This document shows positions 26,005 to 33,886 of a stretch of 48,166 nucleotides of DNA, piece after piece. Source of the stretch: Synechocystis salina LEGE 00031 (lineage in GTDB: Bacteria; Cyanobacteriota; Cyanobacteriia; Cyanobacteriales; Microcystaceae); the NCBI RefSeq assembly GCF_015207985.1, contig NZ_JADEVV010000032.1, forward strand, positions 1 through 48,166, given 5' to 3'. Every line of letters begins with the position of its first letter. Position 1 is the stretch's first letter. A program made the translations under genes and the position numbers. Below the pieces are notes generated by a model that searched no databases, was not told the DNA's origin, and saw nothing but the letters and a program-made list of their open reading frames with translations.

Positions 26005-26469
26005 CTAATGTTGGACGATCAACACCGAGCATTGCACATGGTGAATGACATAACTACTAACGCTCCCTAAAAATACCTCTGCTAAACCCTTTAGTCCCCG
26101 GCGACCGAGCACCACTAAATCCGCATCCCAATTCTTGGCCATGTCACGGATCCAGCGCCCCGGTTCCCCCACTTTCACGTCCCACTCACATTGCACCCCA
26201 TCTTCCTTTACCTGTTGGGCGATGGATTGCAGCCACTCCCGGGCTTCCGTTTGTCGTTCTTCCAAGTGCTCTTGAATGACCTGGGAAAAACCAATGGCAG
26301 CTTCCCCATAAAAGCTGGGGTAAATACTCAAATCTTGACTGTCCACCGGAATACAGTAGAACAGCATTAACTGAGAAGATTCCTTCTGGGCCAGGGCGAT
26401 CGCCTGCTGTAAAACGTCCTTGGCCAATTCAGAGCGGTCTAAGGCGACTAAAATCCTTCCGTAGCCCAT
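26005..26469 (-). CDS. Universal stress protein (UspA family)
   Basis: The 154-residue protein starts at ATG 26469 (MGYGRILVALDRSELAKDVLQQA); a TTG twelve codons upstream is less likely. It is a single Usp domain of the ATP-binding type: the N-terminal strand with VALDRSE and the C-terminal phosphate loop LVVLGRRGLKGLAEVFLGSVSSYVIHHVQCSVLIV with the G-x2-G-x(9)-G-S pattern. Such proteins bind ATP or other adenylates and help cells survive stress, by mechanisms that are not settled. The counterpart is probably sll1388 of PCC 6803. It precedes an uncharacterised gene in the same direction. Confidence 0.9.
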   Translation of the reverse strand: MGYGRILVALDRSELAKDVLQQAIALAQKESSQLMLFYCIPVDSQDLSIYPSFYGEAAIGFSQVIQEHLEERQTEAREWLQSIAQQVKEDGVQCEWDVKVGEPGRWIRDMAKNWDADLVVLGRRGLKGLAEVFLGSVSSYVIHHVQCSVLIVQH

Positions 26470-26721
26470 GGTGGAAACTCCTGCCCCATATCTGTGGCCT
26501 AGCAAAACACAGGTGCATCAAACTCACCTTCATACTTCTAATTTTAGCTTCTGGGGGTGATGTAATTTTTGGTTCAGCAGTGGGAAATCCTGGGAAATCC
26601 ACAGTCCACTACATCCTGTTTTCAAACCAGCAAGCTGGACATACCGGAGCTAAATTAATAAAAAACTGGGTCCAACTAGGGGAACCCAGTTCAGCGATAA
26701 TAATCGGCGTGAAGCCAAAAA

Positions 26722-26795
26722 CGGGCTTGGAGGGACTCGAACCCCCGACCTCGTGGTCCGTAGCCACGCGCTCTAATCCACTAAGCTACAAGCCC
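26722..26795 (-). tRNA. tRNA-Arg (anticodon ACG)
   Basis: The minus strand folds as a complete cloverleaf of 74 bases: acceptor GGGCTTG/CAAGCCC with discriminator G, D-arm AGCTTAGTGGATTAGAGC, anticodon loop CTACGGA (anticodon ACG, decoding CGN after A34 to I) and T-loop GGTTCGAGTCC. CCA is not encoded. Confidence 0.97.
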
Positions 26796-26925
26796 TAGCC
26801 GTTTACCTGACGATTTATAACACTATCACAACGGTCGAAATTTCCGCAAGCTTTTTGGGTGGGGAGCACTGGGGGAATTTTTGGTAGGATAGCAAAGATA
26901 ATAAATAACCCTTTGGAGAAAACCT

Positions 26926-27042
26926 GTGATCGAACCCCTATTGCTCGGCATTGTACTTGGACTGATTCCTGTGACTTTATCGGGGCTGTTTGTGGCGGCT
27001 TACCTGCAGTATAAGCGGGGCAACCAGTTCAACTTGGATTAG
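26926..27042 (+). CDS. petG: Cytochrome b6f complex subunit V, PetG
   Basis: A 38-codon gene starting at GTG (26926-26928) with GGAG eleven bases upstream. The product is a single transmembrane helix with the PetG sequence ([14 protein letters not shown] ... [16 protein letters not shown]). PetG is required for assembly or stability of the cytochrome b6f complex in the thylakoid. The length and the C-terminal YKRGNQF are family-typical. It is a monocistronic gene with its own terminator at 27114-27150. Confidence 0.95.
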   Translation: MIEPLLLGIVLGLIPVTLSGLFVAAYLQYKRGNQFNLD

Positions 27043-27113
27043 GGAACTTCCGTCATCGTCTTTTGCTAAAAATAATTAATTTCTGACTTTGCCCAGGATT
27101 GGGTGTAGGAAAA

Positions 27114-27150
27114 CCCCAATTTCAGCGGTAGCGAGTTGGGGCTTAATTTT
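27114..27150 (+). terminator. Probable petG terminator
   Basis: CCCCAA (27114-27119) pairs with TTGGGG (27136-27141); the inner TTTC/GAG can add pairs. The stem is followed by CTTAATTTT. It lies about 70 bases beyond the petG stop and before the convergent phosphatase gene. Confidence 0.6.
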
Positions 27151-27215
27151 GATCAGTCAAAAATCAAATAATTTTTTGAGTCGACAAGCATCAGAGCAAT
27201 ACTTTTTTGCCTAAG

Positions 27216-27980
27216 TTACCCCGGCAGGCCTCTTTTTTTACCTTTCTGGCGAGAACGGTGGAAATTCTCGGGGGGTAGGGCAACCACAGCATCTTCCAGG
27301 GATAGACGCCGGACTTCGTTGGTGAAAATATGAGCTTGATAAACTTCTTGGTTATTCAGCTCTAGGGCCGTGAGCCAGCCACTTTTGGGGTGATAGGCTC
27401 CAGTGTCAATATCCAACCAACCAGGCCCCGAAACTAACTTGCCTGGTTCCACGTTGGCAAAGGTGAAGGTTATGGTGTGCCCGGTGATGATTAACTTATT
27501 GGCAAAATAGGGATAGGGATAGCGATGAAACACTTCCCGAATCCAACAGAACTGGGCTTCTCCCTGCTCCTCGATGGGGAGGCGGGGATCCACCCCAGCA
27601 TGAACTAACCAAACGTCCCCCAAGTCCAAATAGAGGGGTAAATTACGCATCCAGTCCACATGACTTTGGGGAATCTGGTGATCATAACTTTCCAGGGTTG
27701 ATTTGCCGCCGCTGTAAATCCAAGCGTGGAGCAACTGAGGGGAAAAATTAACTCCCCCCACCGCATCCAACATCATTTGTTCATGGTTACCCAGCAGGCA
27801 ATGGTATTTGTTGCCCATGACGAAATCCACCACTTTGGCGCTTTCTGGTCCCCGGTCGATCAAGTCACCGACAAAGTAAACCCCATCTTGGTCATTGGGG
27901 GCGATCGCCTCGAACAAAGTAGTAAGGGCATCGAAATGGCCGTGGACATCACCAAAGATAAGGCGTCGAGGATTGGGCAT
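27216..27980 (-). CDS. prpA: PPP-family serine/threonine protein phosphatase
   Basis: Metallophosphatase of 254 residues with the three PPP signatures: GDVHGHFDAL (about 9-18), GDLIDRGPES (about 38-47) and LLGNHEQMM (about 62-70). Histidines in LVHAGVDPR and ITGHT complete the dinuclear metal site. Bacterial members of this size dephosphorylate Ser/Thr and sometimes Tyr residues. It matches sll1387 of PCC 6803, which has been called PrpA. The C-terminus is basic (RSRQKGKKRGLPG). The ATG start is clear. It is convergent with petG and followed upstream by an HhH-motif gene in the same direction after 235 bases. Confidence 0.88.
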   Translation of the reverse strand: MPNPRRLIFGDVHGHFDALTTLFEAIAPNDQDGVYFVGDLIDRGPESAKVVDFVMGNKYHCLLGNHEQMMLDAVGGVNFSPQLLHAWIYSGGKSTLESYDHQIPQSHVDWMRNLPLYLDLGDVWLVHAGVDPRLPIEEQGEAQFCWIREVFHRYPYPYFANKLIITGHTITFTFANVEPGKLVSGPGWLDIDTGAYHPKSGWLTALELNNQEVYQAHIFTNEVRRLSLEDAVVALPPENFHRSRQKGKKRGLPG

Positions 27981-28215
27981 GGATCAAGCGAGCCGGGGCA
28001 GGGGGAAATTGGCAGGATAGTCTAAAACAATTGCAGATGCAGACACAGATGACTAAAGGTTGAGAAAGGGTCGAGATGGGCAAGGGATAAATGGCTTAAC
28101 TTGGGTTAACTCCCTAGTCCAATATAGTCCAAGCTCCAAGTAATGGAATTTTTCCCGGCTTGAGGGAGGGATCAGTCCAAAATTTTGACTAGTGTGAGAG
28201 TGGATTTTGAACTTT

Positions 28216-28731
28216 TTAGAACTGTAGATAGTGGAGCAATTGGGTAATCAAGGCCACCGGTAATCCCAAGCGTTTTTGCAAATCCCCCAGGTTACGATAT
28301 TCTCCCCCTGCCTCCCTTTCTTGCAACAAGGCAGTGGCGATCGCCGGGGATAGGTGGGGCACAGTGAGCAATTGGTTAAGGTCAGCTTGGTTAACGGGAA
28401 TTTTTGGTGGTGCCAGTAGACTCTCTGGGTCAGCATAGGTAAAGGAAAGTATGGGTTCCCAAGGCTTAATTTGTTGCACAGGGACATTGAGGGCGGCCGC
28501 CAAGTCTTCCATGGCTAAAAATTGCACCCCCATGGTGCTCAACTCTTTCAGTTGTCGGGCTTGATGAATGGATAACCCCGGCAGGCGCAACCACTCATCC
28601 ACCGTGGCTTGGTTGACTTCGATCCTTAGCCCCAACTCTCCGGCGATCGCCAATTCTTGCCAAGATTGAAAACGGTAGTAGGGATCGCTTTGCAGACGGT
28701 GTTGGAGGGCCCGACGACGAAAATTGACCAT
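28216..28731 (-). CDS. Helix-hairpin-helix (ComEA-like) protein
   Basis: The 171-residue protein starts at ATG 28731 (MVNFRRRALQHRL). Two ComEA-type HhH repeats are visible. The first is IEVNQATVDEWLRLPGLSIHQARQLKEL (about 40-67). The second is IPVNQADLNQLLTVPHLSPAIATALLQEREAGGEYRNLGDL (about 118-158), each with the hairpin V-N-Q-A and a P-G/H-L turn. These motifs bind the DNA backbone non-specifically. No signal peptide or membrane anchor is present, unlike the competence protein ComEA, so it should act in the cytoplasm. It lies 132 bases from the divergent cobH start. Confidence 0.78.
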   Translation of the reverse strand: MVNFRRRALQHRLQSDPYYRFQSWQELAIAGELGLRIEVNQATVDEWLRLPGLSIHQARQLKELSTMGVQFLAMEDLAAALNVPVQQIKPWEPILSFTYADPESLLAPPKIPVNQADLNQLLTVPHLSPAIATALLQEREAGGEYRNLGDLQKRLGLPVALITQLLHYLQF

Positions 28732-28862
28732 GGCCAAAGGGAGGGAAAGTAAACAAATACAATTCTAGTGGGGAAAAATCCTCGCCACCCCACCATCCGG
28801 GATTGTAGAAATGGGGGAAGATGGTATGGAGGCATTTCATCCCCTGCACTGGCACAAGCATA

Positions 28863-29489
28863 ATGAATTGGCATATTAGCGACGCCCAAAACCTAGCTAC
28901 CATCGACTATGAAGTTGAAGACCATGGCCATAGCCCTGCCCAGTATGAAATTCTGCGGCGAGTTATCTACGCCACGGGGGATTTTGAGTACCTTAACCTA
29001 CTACATTTTTCTCCACGGGTACTGACCATCGGCGCCGCCGCTTTAGCTTCTCGCACCACAATTCTGGTGGATGTGCCCATGGTACAGGTGGGTATTGTCC
29101 CCACTTTGCAAAAAACTTTTGCTAACCCTGTTTACTGTGCCACCCAAAGCATCACCAGGCCCCAAAAGGAAAGAACGGAAGAAGCCTGGGGTATATTCAA
29201 CCTCGCCCACCGTTACCCAGATGGGATTTTTGTGATCGGCCATGGCCAAACCGCCTTAGATGCCCTGATGGAGTTAGTGGCAGCCCAACGCATCCAGCCG
29301 GCCTTGGTCATTGCCACCGCTACTAATTTTGGCGATCGCCGGGACGTAGAGTTAAATTTGCAAGAAGCTAATATTCCCCACATCACAGTCCAGGGAAGAA
29401 AAGGGGGAGCCGAGGTGGCAGCGGCCATCATCACTGCCCTGGTGGATTTGGCTTGGCAGGCCTACGAACAAAGAGCCCACCTCAATTAA
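28863..29489 (+). CDS. cobH: Precorrin-8X methylmutase (CobH/CbiC family)
   Basis: Moves a methyl group from C11 to C12 of precorrin-8X in cobalamin (or pseudocobalamin) synthesis. The 208-residue form from ATG 28863 (MNWHISDAQNLATIDYEVEDH) is chosen; an ATG 14 codons upstream gives an extra N-terminus unlike the family. Family features are HGHSPAQYEILRRVIYATGDFEY, ILVDVPMVQVGI, FVIGHGQTALDALMEL with the catalytic His, and VIATATNF before the C-terminal GGAEVAAAIITAL. The gene stands alone among cob genes here; the rest of the pathway is elsewhere. It is probably slr1467 of PCC 6803. Confidence 0.93.
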   Translation: MNWHISDAQNLATIDYEVEDHGHSPAQYEILRRVIYATGDFEYLNLLHFSPRVLTIGAAALASRTTILVDVPMVQVGIVPTLQKTFANPVYCATQSITRPQKERTEEAWGIFNLAHRYPDGIFVIGHGQTALDALMELVAAQRIQPALVIATATNFGDRRDVELNLQEANIPHITVQGRKGGAEVAAAIITALVDLAWQAYEQRAHLN

Positions 29490-29521
29490 TCATTCCCAAC
29501 CTTTCCATATCAAATTCAACT

Positions 29522-29971
29522 ATGGCTTTTTGGCTGATGAAGTCCGAACCGGTCACCTATGGCATTCACCATCTCAAAGCGGAAGGAGAAACCCTCTGGG
29601 ATGGGGTGAGAAATTACCAAGCCCGCAATTTTTTACAGGCCATGGCCATGGGGGATCAAGCTTTTTTTTACCATTCCAACTGCAAGCCACCGGGTATTGT
29701 CGGACTAATGACCATTACCGCCGAGCGAGTGGTGGACCCCACCCAATTTGACCTTGCCAGCCCATACTTTGACCCCAAAGCTACTCCGGAAAAGCCCCGC
29801 TGGTTCACCGTTAAAGCCCGTTTTACCAGAGAATTTCCCGAAATGATTACGTTACCGATCCTCAAAGCTCAGTTTAATCCGGAGGAATTAGGAGTCCTAA
29901 AAAAAGGTAACCGTCTTTCCGTGCTTCCCGTCCCTCCGGCGATCGCCAATCGAATTTTAGAGTTAGCTTAA
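29522..29971 (+). CDS. EVE-domain protein (PUA-like fold)
   Basis: The 149-residue protein starts at ATG 29522 (MAFWLMKSEPVTYGIHHL); a longer frame from 29453 overlaps cobH and is not needed. Conserved EVE features are FWLMKSEP, LWDGVRNYQARNFLQAMAMGDQAFFYHS, PGIVGLMTI and W-F-T-V-K. EVE proteins resemble YTH and PUA domains, and several bind modified bases in DNA or RNA. Members next to translation or cofactor genes, as here, are stand-alone housekeeping forms (THYN1-like) rather than restriction components. It is 32 bases downstream of cobH and 55 upstream of rpmH. It is probably slr1468 of PCC 6803. Confidence 0.9.
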   Translation: MAFWLMKSEPVTYGIHHLKAEGETLWDGVRNYQARNFLQAMAMGDQAFFYHSNCKPPGIVGLMTITAERVVDPTQFDLASPYFDPKATPEKPRWFTVKARFTREFPEMITLPILKAQFNPEELGVLKKGNRLSVLPVPPAIANRILELA

Positions 29972-30026
29972 TCCATGAGCAATGATACAATTGGAGACTG
30001 TGTCTTTTTTTGTGGAGTAACGGGTC

Positions 30027-30164
30027 ATGACTCAACGAACCCTCGGCGGAACCAACCGCAAACAAAAACGTACTTCCGGTTTCCGGGCCAGAATGCGTAC
30101 CCATAATGGCCGGAAAGTTATCCAGGCCCGCCGGAGCAAAGGTCGTCATCGCTTGGCTGTATAG
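30027..30164 (+). CDS. rpmH: 50S ribosomal protein L34
   Basis: A 45-codon gene ([19 protein letters not shown] ... [11 protein letters not shown]) with the conserved L34 core [34 protein letters not shown] precedes the ATG. It begins the conserved cyanobacterial order rpmH - rnpA - PH-domain gene - yidC - R3H gene; unlike in many other bacteria, dnaA is not adjacent. Confidence 0.97.
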   Translation: MTQRTLGGTNRKQKRTSGFRARMRTHNGRKVIQARRSKGRHRLAV

Positions 30165-30173
30165 TTTCCTTCC

Positions 30174-30548
30174 GTGGGACTACCCAAAACACTGCGCTTA
30201 AAACACTGGCAAGATTTCCAGACCGTTTATCAGCAAGGAAAACGACACCGTCACAGCAATTTACTAATGCGGGTCCTCGGCGATCGTCCAGCCGGCCATA
30301 GCCGCTTCGGCATCACCGTCAGCCAAAAAGTTAGTAAAAAAGCCACGGTGAGAAATCGCCTAAAACGTCAAATTCGTGCCGTCATTAACCATTTCCAGCC
30401 CCAAATCAAGCCGGGCTTTGATGTGGTAATTATTGTCTTGCCCCAGGGCATTGGGTGCAATTATGAACGTTTTTTGCGAGAATTAGAGCAGTTATTTAGC
30501 CAAGCCGGGATTATTGACCATGGGCATTCGAGAAACCACCTACTATGA
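30174..30548 (+). CDS. rnpA: Ribonuclease P protein component
   Basis: The 124-residue basic protein assists the RNase P RNA in tRNA 5' maturation. GTG 30174, nine bases after the rpmH stop, is the start. The signature FGITVSQKVSKKATVRNRLKRQIRAVI contains the RNR motif that contacts the RNA. The C-terminal 29 bases overlap the next gene in another frame, a compact arrangement shared by many cyanobacteria. Confidence 0.95.
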   Translation: MGLPKTLRLKHWQDFQTVYQQGKRHRHSNLLMRVLGDRPAGHSRFGITVSQKVSKKATVRNRLKRQIRAVINHFQPQIKPGFDVVIIVLPQGIGCNYERFLRELEQLFSQAGIIDHGHSRNHLL

Positions 30549-30915
30549 GGGCGGCCCCCACATCGGGGACTTAATCGTCAATATTTTATTGGGATTCACC
30601 GTCATCTTTCTCCCTTTGACCATTGGGGCGATCGTCCGGGCCATCTGGCTCCGTTACAAAATCACCGATCGCCGTATTTCCGTCACCGGCGGTTGGATGG
30701 GCAAAGACCGTACTGACATCGTCTACGGAGAAGTGGCCAAAATGATTAAAATGCCCAGGGGCATAGGCATCTGGGGGGATATAGTTGTTACCCTCAATGA
30801 TCGTTCTCGGCTAGAACTGCGGGCCATGCCCAACTTTCGGGAAGTTTATGACTATATGGCAGAACGGGTCGCCGACAAAACCGGACGCCCCCTGGAAGCG
30901 ATCACCCAAAAGTAG
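30520..30915 (+). CDS. Bacterial PH-domain membrane protein (YdbS/bPH2-like)
   Basis: The 131-residue protein starts at ATG 30520 inside the rnpA coding end. One or two hydrophobic segments (about 17-45, ILLGFTVIFLPLTIGAIVRAIW) are followed by a bPH2-type domain (about 46-115) with Y-K-I-T-D-R-R-I-S-V-T-G-G, DIVYGEVAKMIKM and IVVTLNDRSRLELRAMPNF. The family anchors to membranes and its role is unknown. Its constant position between rnpA and yidC suggests a link to membrane protein insertion. It is probably slr1470 of PCC 6803. Confidence 0.82.
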   Translation: MGIRETTYYEGGPHIGDLIVNILLGFTVIFLPLTIGAIVRAIWLRYKITDRRISVTGGWMGKDRTDIVYGEVAKMIKMPRGIGIWGDIVVTLNDRSRLELRAMPNFREVYDYMAERVADKTGRPLEAITQK

Positions 30916-31015
30916 GACCAACGGTCATCAATGGTATTAATCAAGCACTGGGGCTATTAAGCACCCCAGTTTCCCCGGCAAACTTGGCAATATTTATCTA
31001 GAGAGCTTGTTAGCA

Positions 31016-32170
31016 ATGGATTTTGGTATCGGTTTTATTTCGACAAATATCATGCTGCCAATCCTAGATTTTTTCTTTGGGATTGTACACAGTTATGGTT
31101 TTGCTATTATTGCCCTCACACTAGTAATTCGTTTAGCGCTTTATCCCCTCAGTGCTGGCCAGATCCGCAACATGCGAAAAATGCGCATCACCCAGCCTCT
31201 GATGAAAGAGCGCCAAGAAGAAATCCAAAAACGCTACAAGGACGATCCAGCCAAACAGCAGGAAGAAATGGCCAAGGTCATGAAGGAGTTTGGCAATCCC
31301 TTGGCGGGGTGTCTGCCCCTGCTCCTGCAAATGCCTATCCTATTCGCCCTCTTTGCCACCCTGCGGGGATCGCCCTTTTCTGATATCAATTACACCGTTG
31401 ACCTACAAATACTTCCCCAGGAACAGGCAGAACGCATCGTTCCCCAAACATTCTCCACCAAACCCCAAAATATCTACGTAGACGAAGCTCTCCATTATCC
31501 CATTGCTGTTTTCCTGCCCGGTGGCAAAATGGTTGGCGTTGGCGAGAAAACCCAACTAGAAATCCAGAGCACCGCTGGTAAAACCTTTGAACAAGTAATT
31601 CCCGAAAAGAATAGTCAGGCTTTAACGCCCAAATACAGCGTTACCAAAGGGGAAGACCGCATTGCTGTCAGCGCCGATGGCACCGTTGAAGCCCTGGTTC
31701 CCGGCGATGCCACTGTGCAAGTTACCATTCCCGGTATTGCCGCCCGTACAGGTTTTCTCTTCATCAAAGCCCTGGGCCAAGTGGGGGTAACCGGTGAAAA
31801 CGGGGAGATCAACTGGGACATCCTCGGCATGATCATCTTCTTTGGTTTTAGTATTTACCTTAACCAGGAGTTATCCGGTGCCTCCGGCGGTGGTGCTGCC
31901 AATGGCCAAGCCCAGCAACAACAGACCATCAATAAAATTACCCCCATTTTATTCAGCGGTATGTTTCTTTTCTTTCCCTTGCCGGCGGGGGTTTTGATGT
32001 ACATTGTCATGGCTAACGTTTTTCAGACGGTACAGACCCTCATTCTGATGCGGGAACCCTTACCCGAAAACCTACAGAAGTTATTGGACGAACAGCAAAA
32101 AGCAAGCCAAGGTCGGGAGTCTCTACCTTTTGAGAAGAAGAGTAATAAAAAGAAGGAAAAAACCTCCTAA
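31016..32170 (+). CDS. yidC: Membrane protein insertase YidC/Oxa1/Alb3
   Basis: Inserts proteins into the plasma and thylakoid membranes, alone or with SecYEG. The 384-residue protein from ATG 31016 (a TTG three codons earlier is less likely) has the five-helix core: TM1 about 22-45 with the conserved hydrophilic-groove Arg R39 (VIRLALYP), the cytoplasmic helical hairpin 50-92, [16 protein letters not shown] (about 98-113), and C-terminal helices at about 265-283, 308-322 and 323-340. Between TM2 and TM3 lies a long translocated insert (about 120-255) with a bacterial-Ig-like segment. A basic C-tail (KKSNKKKEK) could bind ribosomes. It is probably slr1471 of PCC 6803. Confidence 0.94.
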   Translation: MDFGIGFISTNIMLPILDFFFGIVHSYGFAIIALTLVIRLALYPLSAGQIRNMRKMRITQPLMKERQEEIQKRYKDDPAKQQEEMAKVMKEFGNPLAGCLPLLLQMPILFALFATLRGSPFSDINYTVDLQILPQEQAERIVPQTFSTKPQNIYVDEALHYPIAVFLPGGKMVGVGEKTQLEIQSTAGKTFEQVIPEKNSQALTPKYSVTKGEDRIAVSADGTVEALVPGDATVQVTIPGIAARTGFLFIKALGQVGVTGENGEINWDILGMIIFFGFSIYLNQELSGASGGGAANGQAQQQQTINKITPILFSGMFLFFPLPAGVLMYIVMANVFQTVQTLILMREPLPENLQKLLDEQQKASQGRESLPFEKKSNKKKEKTS

Positions 32171-32183
32171 ATTTCTAGGCCAC

Positions 32184-32220
32184 AAGTCTTCACCTTTCCC
32201 AGAGAGATGAAGACTTTATT
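32184..32220 (+). terminator. Hairpin between yidC and the R3H gene
   Basis: AAGTCTTCA (32184-32192) and TGAAGACTT (32208-32216) are perfect nine-base complements around a 15-base loop, followed by TATTATG. The T-run is short, so it may be a weak terminator or a processing/attenuation site within the operon. Confidence 0.45.
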
Positions 32221-32258
32221 ATGATTACGGAAGTTAAATTGAGCCCTAAATATTGACG

Positions 32259-32753
32259 ATGGAAAAAATAGTTACCCAAGCCCAGATTTGGCTCGAAGAA
32301 CTGCTCACACTGATGGGTTTTGCTAGTTCTGTCACCGTAGCAGGGGACAAAGAGAATACTTTAGTCATGGGCCCTTGGTTGGTCATTGAAGAAAAAAACC
32401 TATCTTCAAGTCAAATTGAGCAACTACTGGCGGAGAACGGGTTAGCTTTAGATGCTATTCAATATTTACTCAATGCTTCCCTTAGACCTACCGTAGCCGA
32501 CGGTGGTATAAACTTCACTCCCATCACGGTGGAGTTGGCAGAATTTAGATCCCGTCGTCAGTCAGAGTTAATTTCCTTATCGGAAATGGCGGCCCAACGG
32601 GTACGGGAAACCCTTGAGCCAGTGGAAATGGCGGATATGACTGCGGCCGATCGCCGTCAGGTGCATAGCTTTTTTCAGGATTCCCAAGATTTGGAAACAG
32701 AGAGCCAGGGCTATGAACCCCACCGCCGTTTAGTGATTCGTCCCCGACGTTAG
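32259..32753 (+). CDS. R3H-domain RNA-binding protein (Jag/KhpB-like)
   Basis: The 164-residue protein starts at ATG 32259, two codons after a TTG. Residues 1-60 resemble the small N-terminal region and KH-like fold seen in Jag (W-L-E-E-L-L-T-L-M-G-F). Residues 100-164 are an R3H domain: FRSRRQSELISLSEMAAQRVRETLEPVEMADMTAADRRQVHSFF, with the R-x3-H pair in RRQVH, and a basic C-end (EPHRRLVIRPRR). Jag/KhpB proteins with KhpA bind many RNAs and influence division and growth. The position downstream of yidC is conserved. It is probably slr1472 of PCC 6803. Confidence 0.88.
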   Translation: MEKIVTQAQIWLEELLTLMGFASSVTVAGDKENTLVMGPWLVIEEKNLSSSQIEQLLAENGLALDAIQYLLNASLRPTVADGGINFTPITVELAEFRSRRQSELISLSEMAAQRVRETLEPVEMADMTAADRRQVHSFFQDSQDLETESQGYEPHRRLVIRPRR

Positions 32754-32815
32754 GGCTTAGAAAGCTCAAAATGTTTCAAATTTCCCGCTGACCACTTAAC
32801 TGTGGATTGGTTTAA

Positions 32816-33403
32816 CTATTTCTTTTTGCCGCCAAACAAACCGCCAAATAAACCCCCCTGGCTGGATTTTGCTCCTCCTTGACTACTGCCGGCGCTGGTA
32901 TGCTTAGCCAATTCTTTCTTAGCCGCCGTCACTTTGGGGTCATTGGGGTCGAGCTTCACCGCTGAGCCAATATGGACTTTGGCCATGGTCATCATGTTGT
33001 TTTTCAAATAGGCCATGCCTAGCAAACAGTGGGCTTGGGCATTTTTGGGGTCAGTCTTCAGGGCAGATTTCAATTCGGCAATGGCCTTGTCGTACTGCCG
33101 ACGGTCAAAGTTTTCTTGGGCTCGCCGCAAGCTTTTTTCAAACGGGGAAAGGTCTTCAACGGGGGAAGGATTAACAGGGGATGAGGTTTCCTGGGGCGAT
33201 CGCCCTGGCACCACGGGAGGCACCGTTTCCTTGGAAGAAACACTAGTTTGGAACACGGGACGGGCAGAGGCATTTTCCCCCTTGACCATCAAGAAAATGA
33301 GATTATATTCGCTCACTTGGGCAATCTTAGGGAAAACCGTTTTAAAGTCTTCGTATAGCCCTTTGCTCAGGGGGGTGACCACCTTGCGGTAAACCAATTC
33401 CAA
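32816..33403 (-). CDS. TPR-repeat protein, likely C-terminal partner of the adjacent J-domain gene
   Basis: The frame is 195 codons from TTG 33403, with AGGGAG about 13 bases upstream; no ATG or GTG precedes it. Residues 90-165 hold two TPR units (RRAQENFDRRQYDKAIAELKSALKTDP and AQAHCLLGMAYLKNNMMTMAKVHIGSAVKLDP). Residues 45-85 are Pro/Ser-rich linker, and the C-terminus is GGLFGGLFGGKKK. Upstream of the TTG the same frame stays open for 18 codons to the end of the J-domain gene (33444). Together these suggest an original single J-domain/TPR protein that is split here by a frameshift or by genuine fission. Confidence 0.7.
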   Translation of the reverse strand: MELVYRKVVTPLSKGLYEDFKTVFPKIAQVSEYNLIFLMVKGENASARPVFQTSVSSKETVPPVVPGRSPQETSSPVNPSPVEDLSPFEKSLRRAQENFDRRQYDKAIAELKSALKTDPKNAQAHCLLGMAYLKNNMMTMAKVHIGSAVKLDPNDPKVTAAKKELAKHTSAGSSQGGAKSSQGGLFGGLFGGKKK

Positions 33404-33443
33404 ATTTTGTTTTGCTCCCTGGAGTTGTTGGGACTCGGCGCTA

Positions 33444-33758
33444 CTAACTAAAGTTCAGTTGCCCAATGCTGGCCAGATTGCTCGCAGTCTGCTGGAGGAT
33501 GAGCAGATGTTCTTTGCGGTCATTCTCTCTGCTCAAAATTTCATAGGCAGGGTTAACAAACTTAGAAAAAAGTTTGGCTGCCAAGGCTTGCTCTTCTTCG
33601 TTGCTAGCTTTTGATGTGTCGGGGTGGAGTTGAAAAGCAATTTTGAGATAACTTTTACGAATTTCCTGGGGAGTTGCATCCAGAGGACAGCCAAGAATGG
33701 CGTGGTGGTCAACTACGTCATAATTAAACAGTCCTTGCTTGATGGGGAACAGGCTCAT
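33444..33758 (-). CDS. J-domain (DnaJ-like) protein
   Basis: The 104-residue protein from ATG 33758 consists of a J-domain (about 14-80) with the HPD motif that stimulates Hsp70, in IAFQLHPDTSKAS, and helices II-IV (ATPQEIRKSYLKIAFQ ... FVNPAYEILSREND). A short C-terminal helix ends GQLNFS. No G/F region, zinc finger or substrate-binding domain follows. The stop is 41 bases before the start of the TPR gene in another frame, and the reading frame of that gene is open up to here. It is probably sll1384 of PCC 6803. Confidence 0.83.
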   Translation of the reverse strand: MSLFPIKQGLFNYDVVDHHAILGCPLDATPQEIRKSYLKIAFQLHPDTSKASNEEEQALAAKLFSKFVNPAYEILSRENDRKEHLLILQQTASNLASIGQLNFS

Positions 33759-33886
33759 AAAAATTGCGGTCGGGGGGCATTTCTATCCCTTTTTACTCCA
33801 TTATTCCTCAGAAAGAGAAAAATACCCGTAAATTGTTAAAAACATTCACCAAAGTCTGGCTTTTGTACCCCCCCAATTTGAGCTAG

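Noticed and set aside
28001-28215. Spacer between the phosphatase and HhH genes
   Set aside because: Examined for small ORFs, hairpins and RNA genes; nothing convincing was found.
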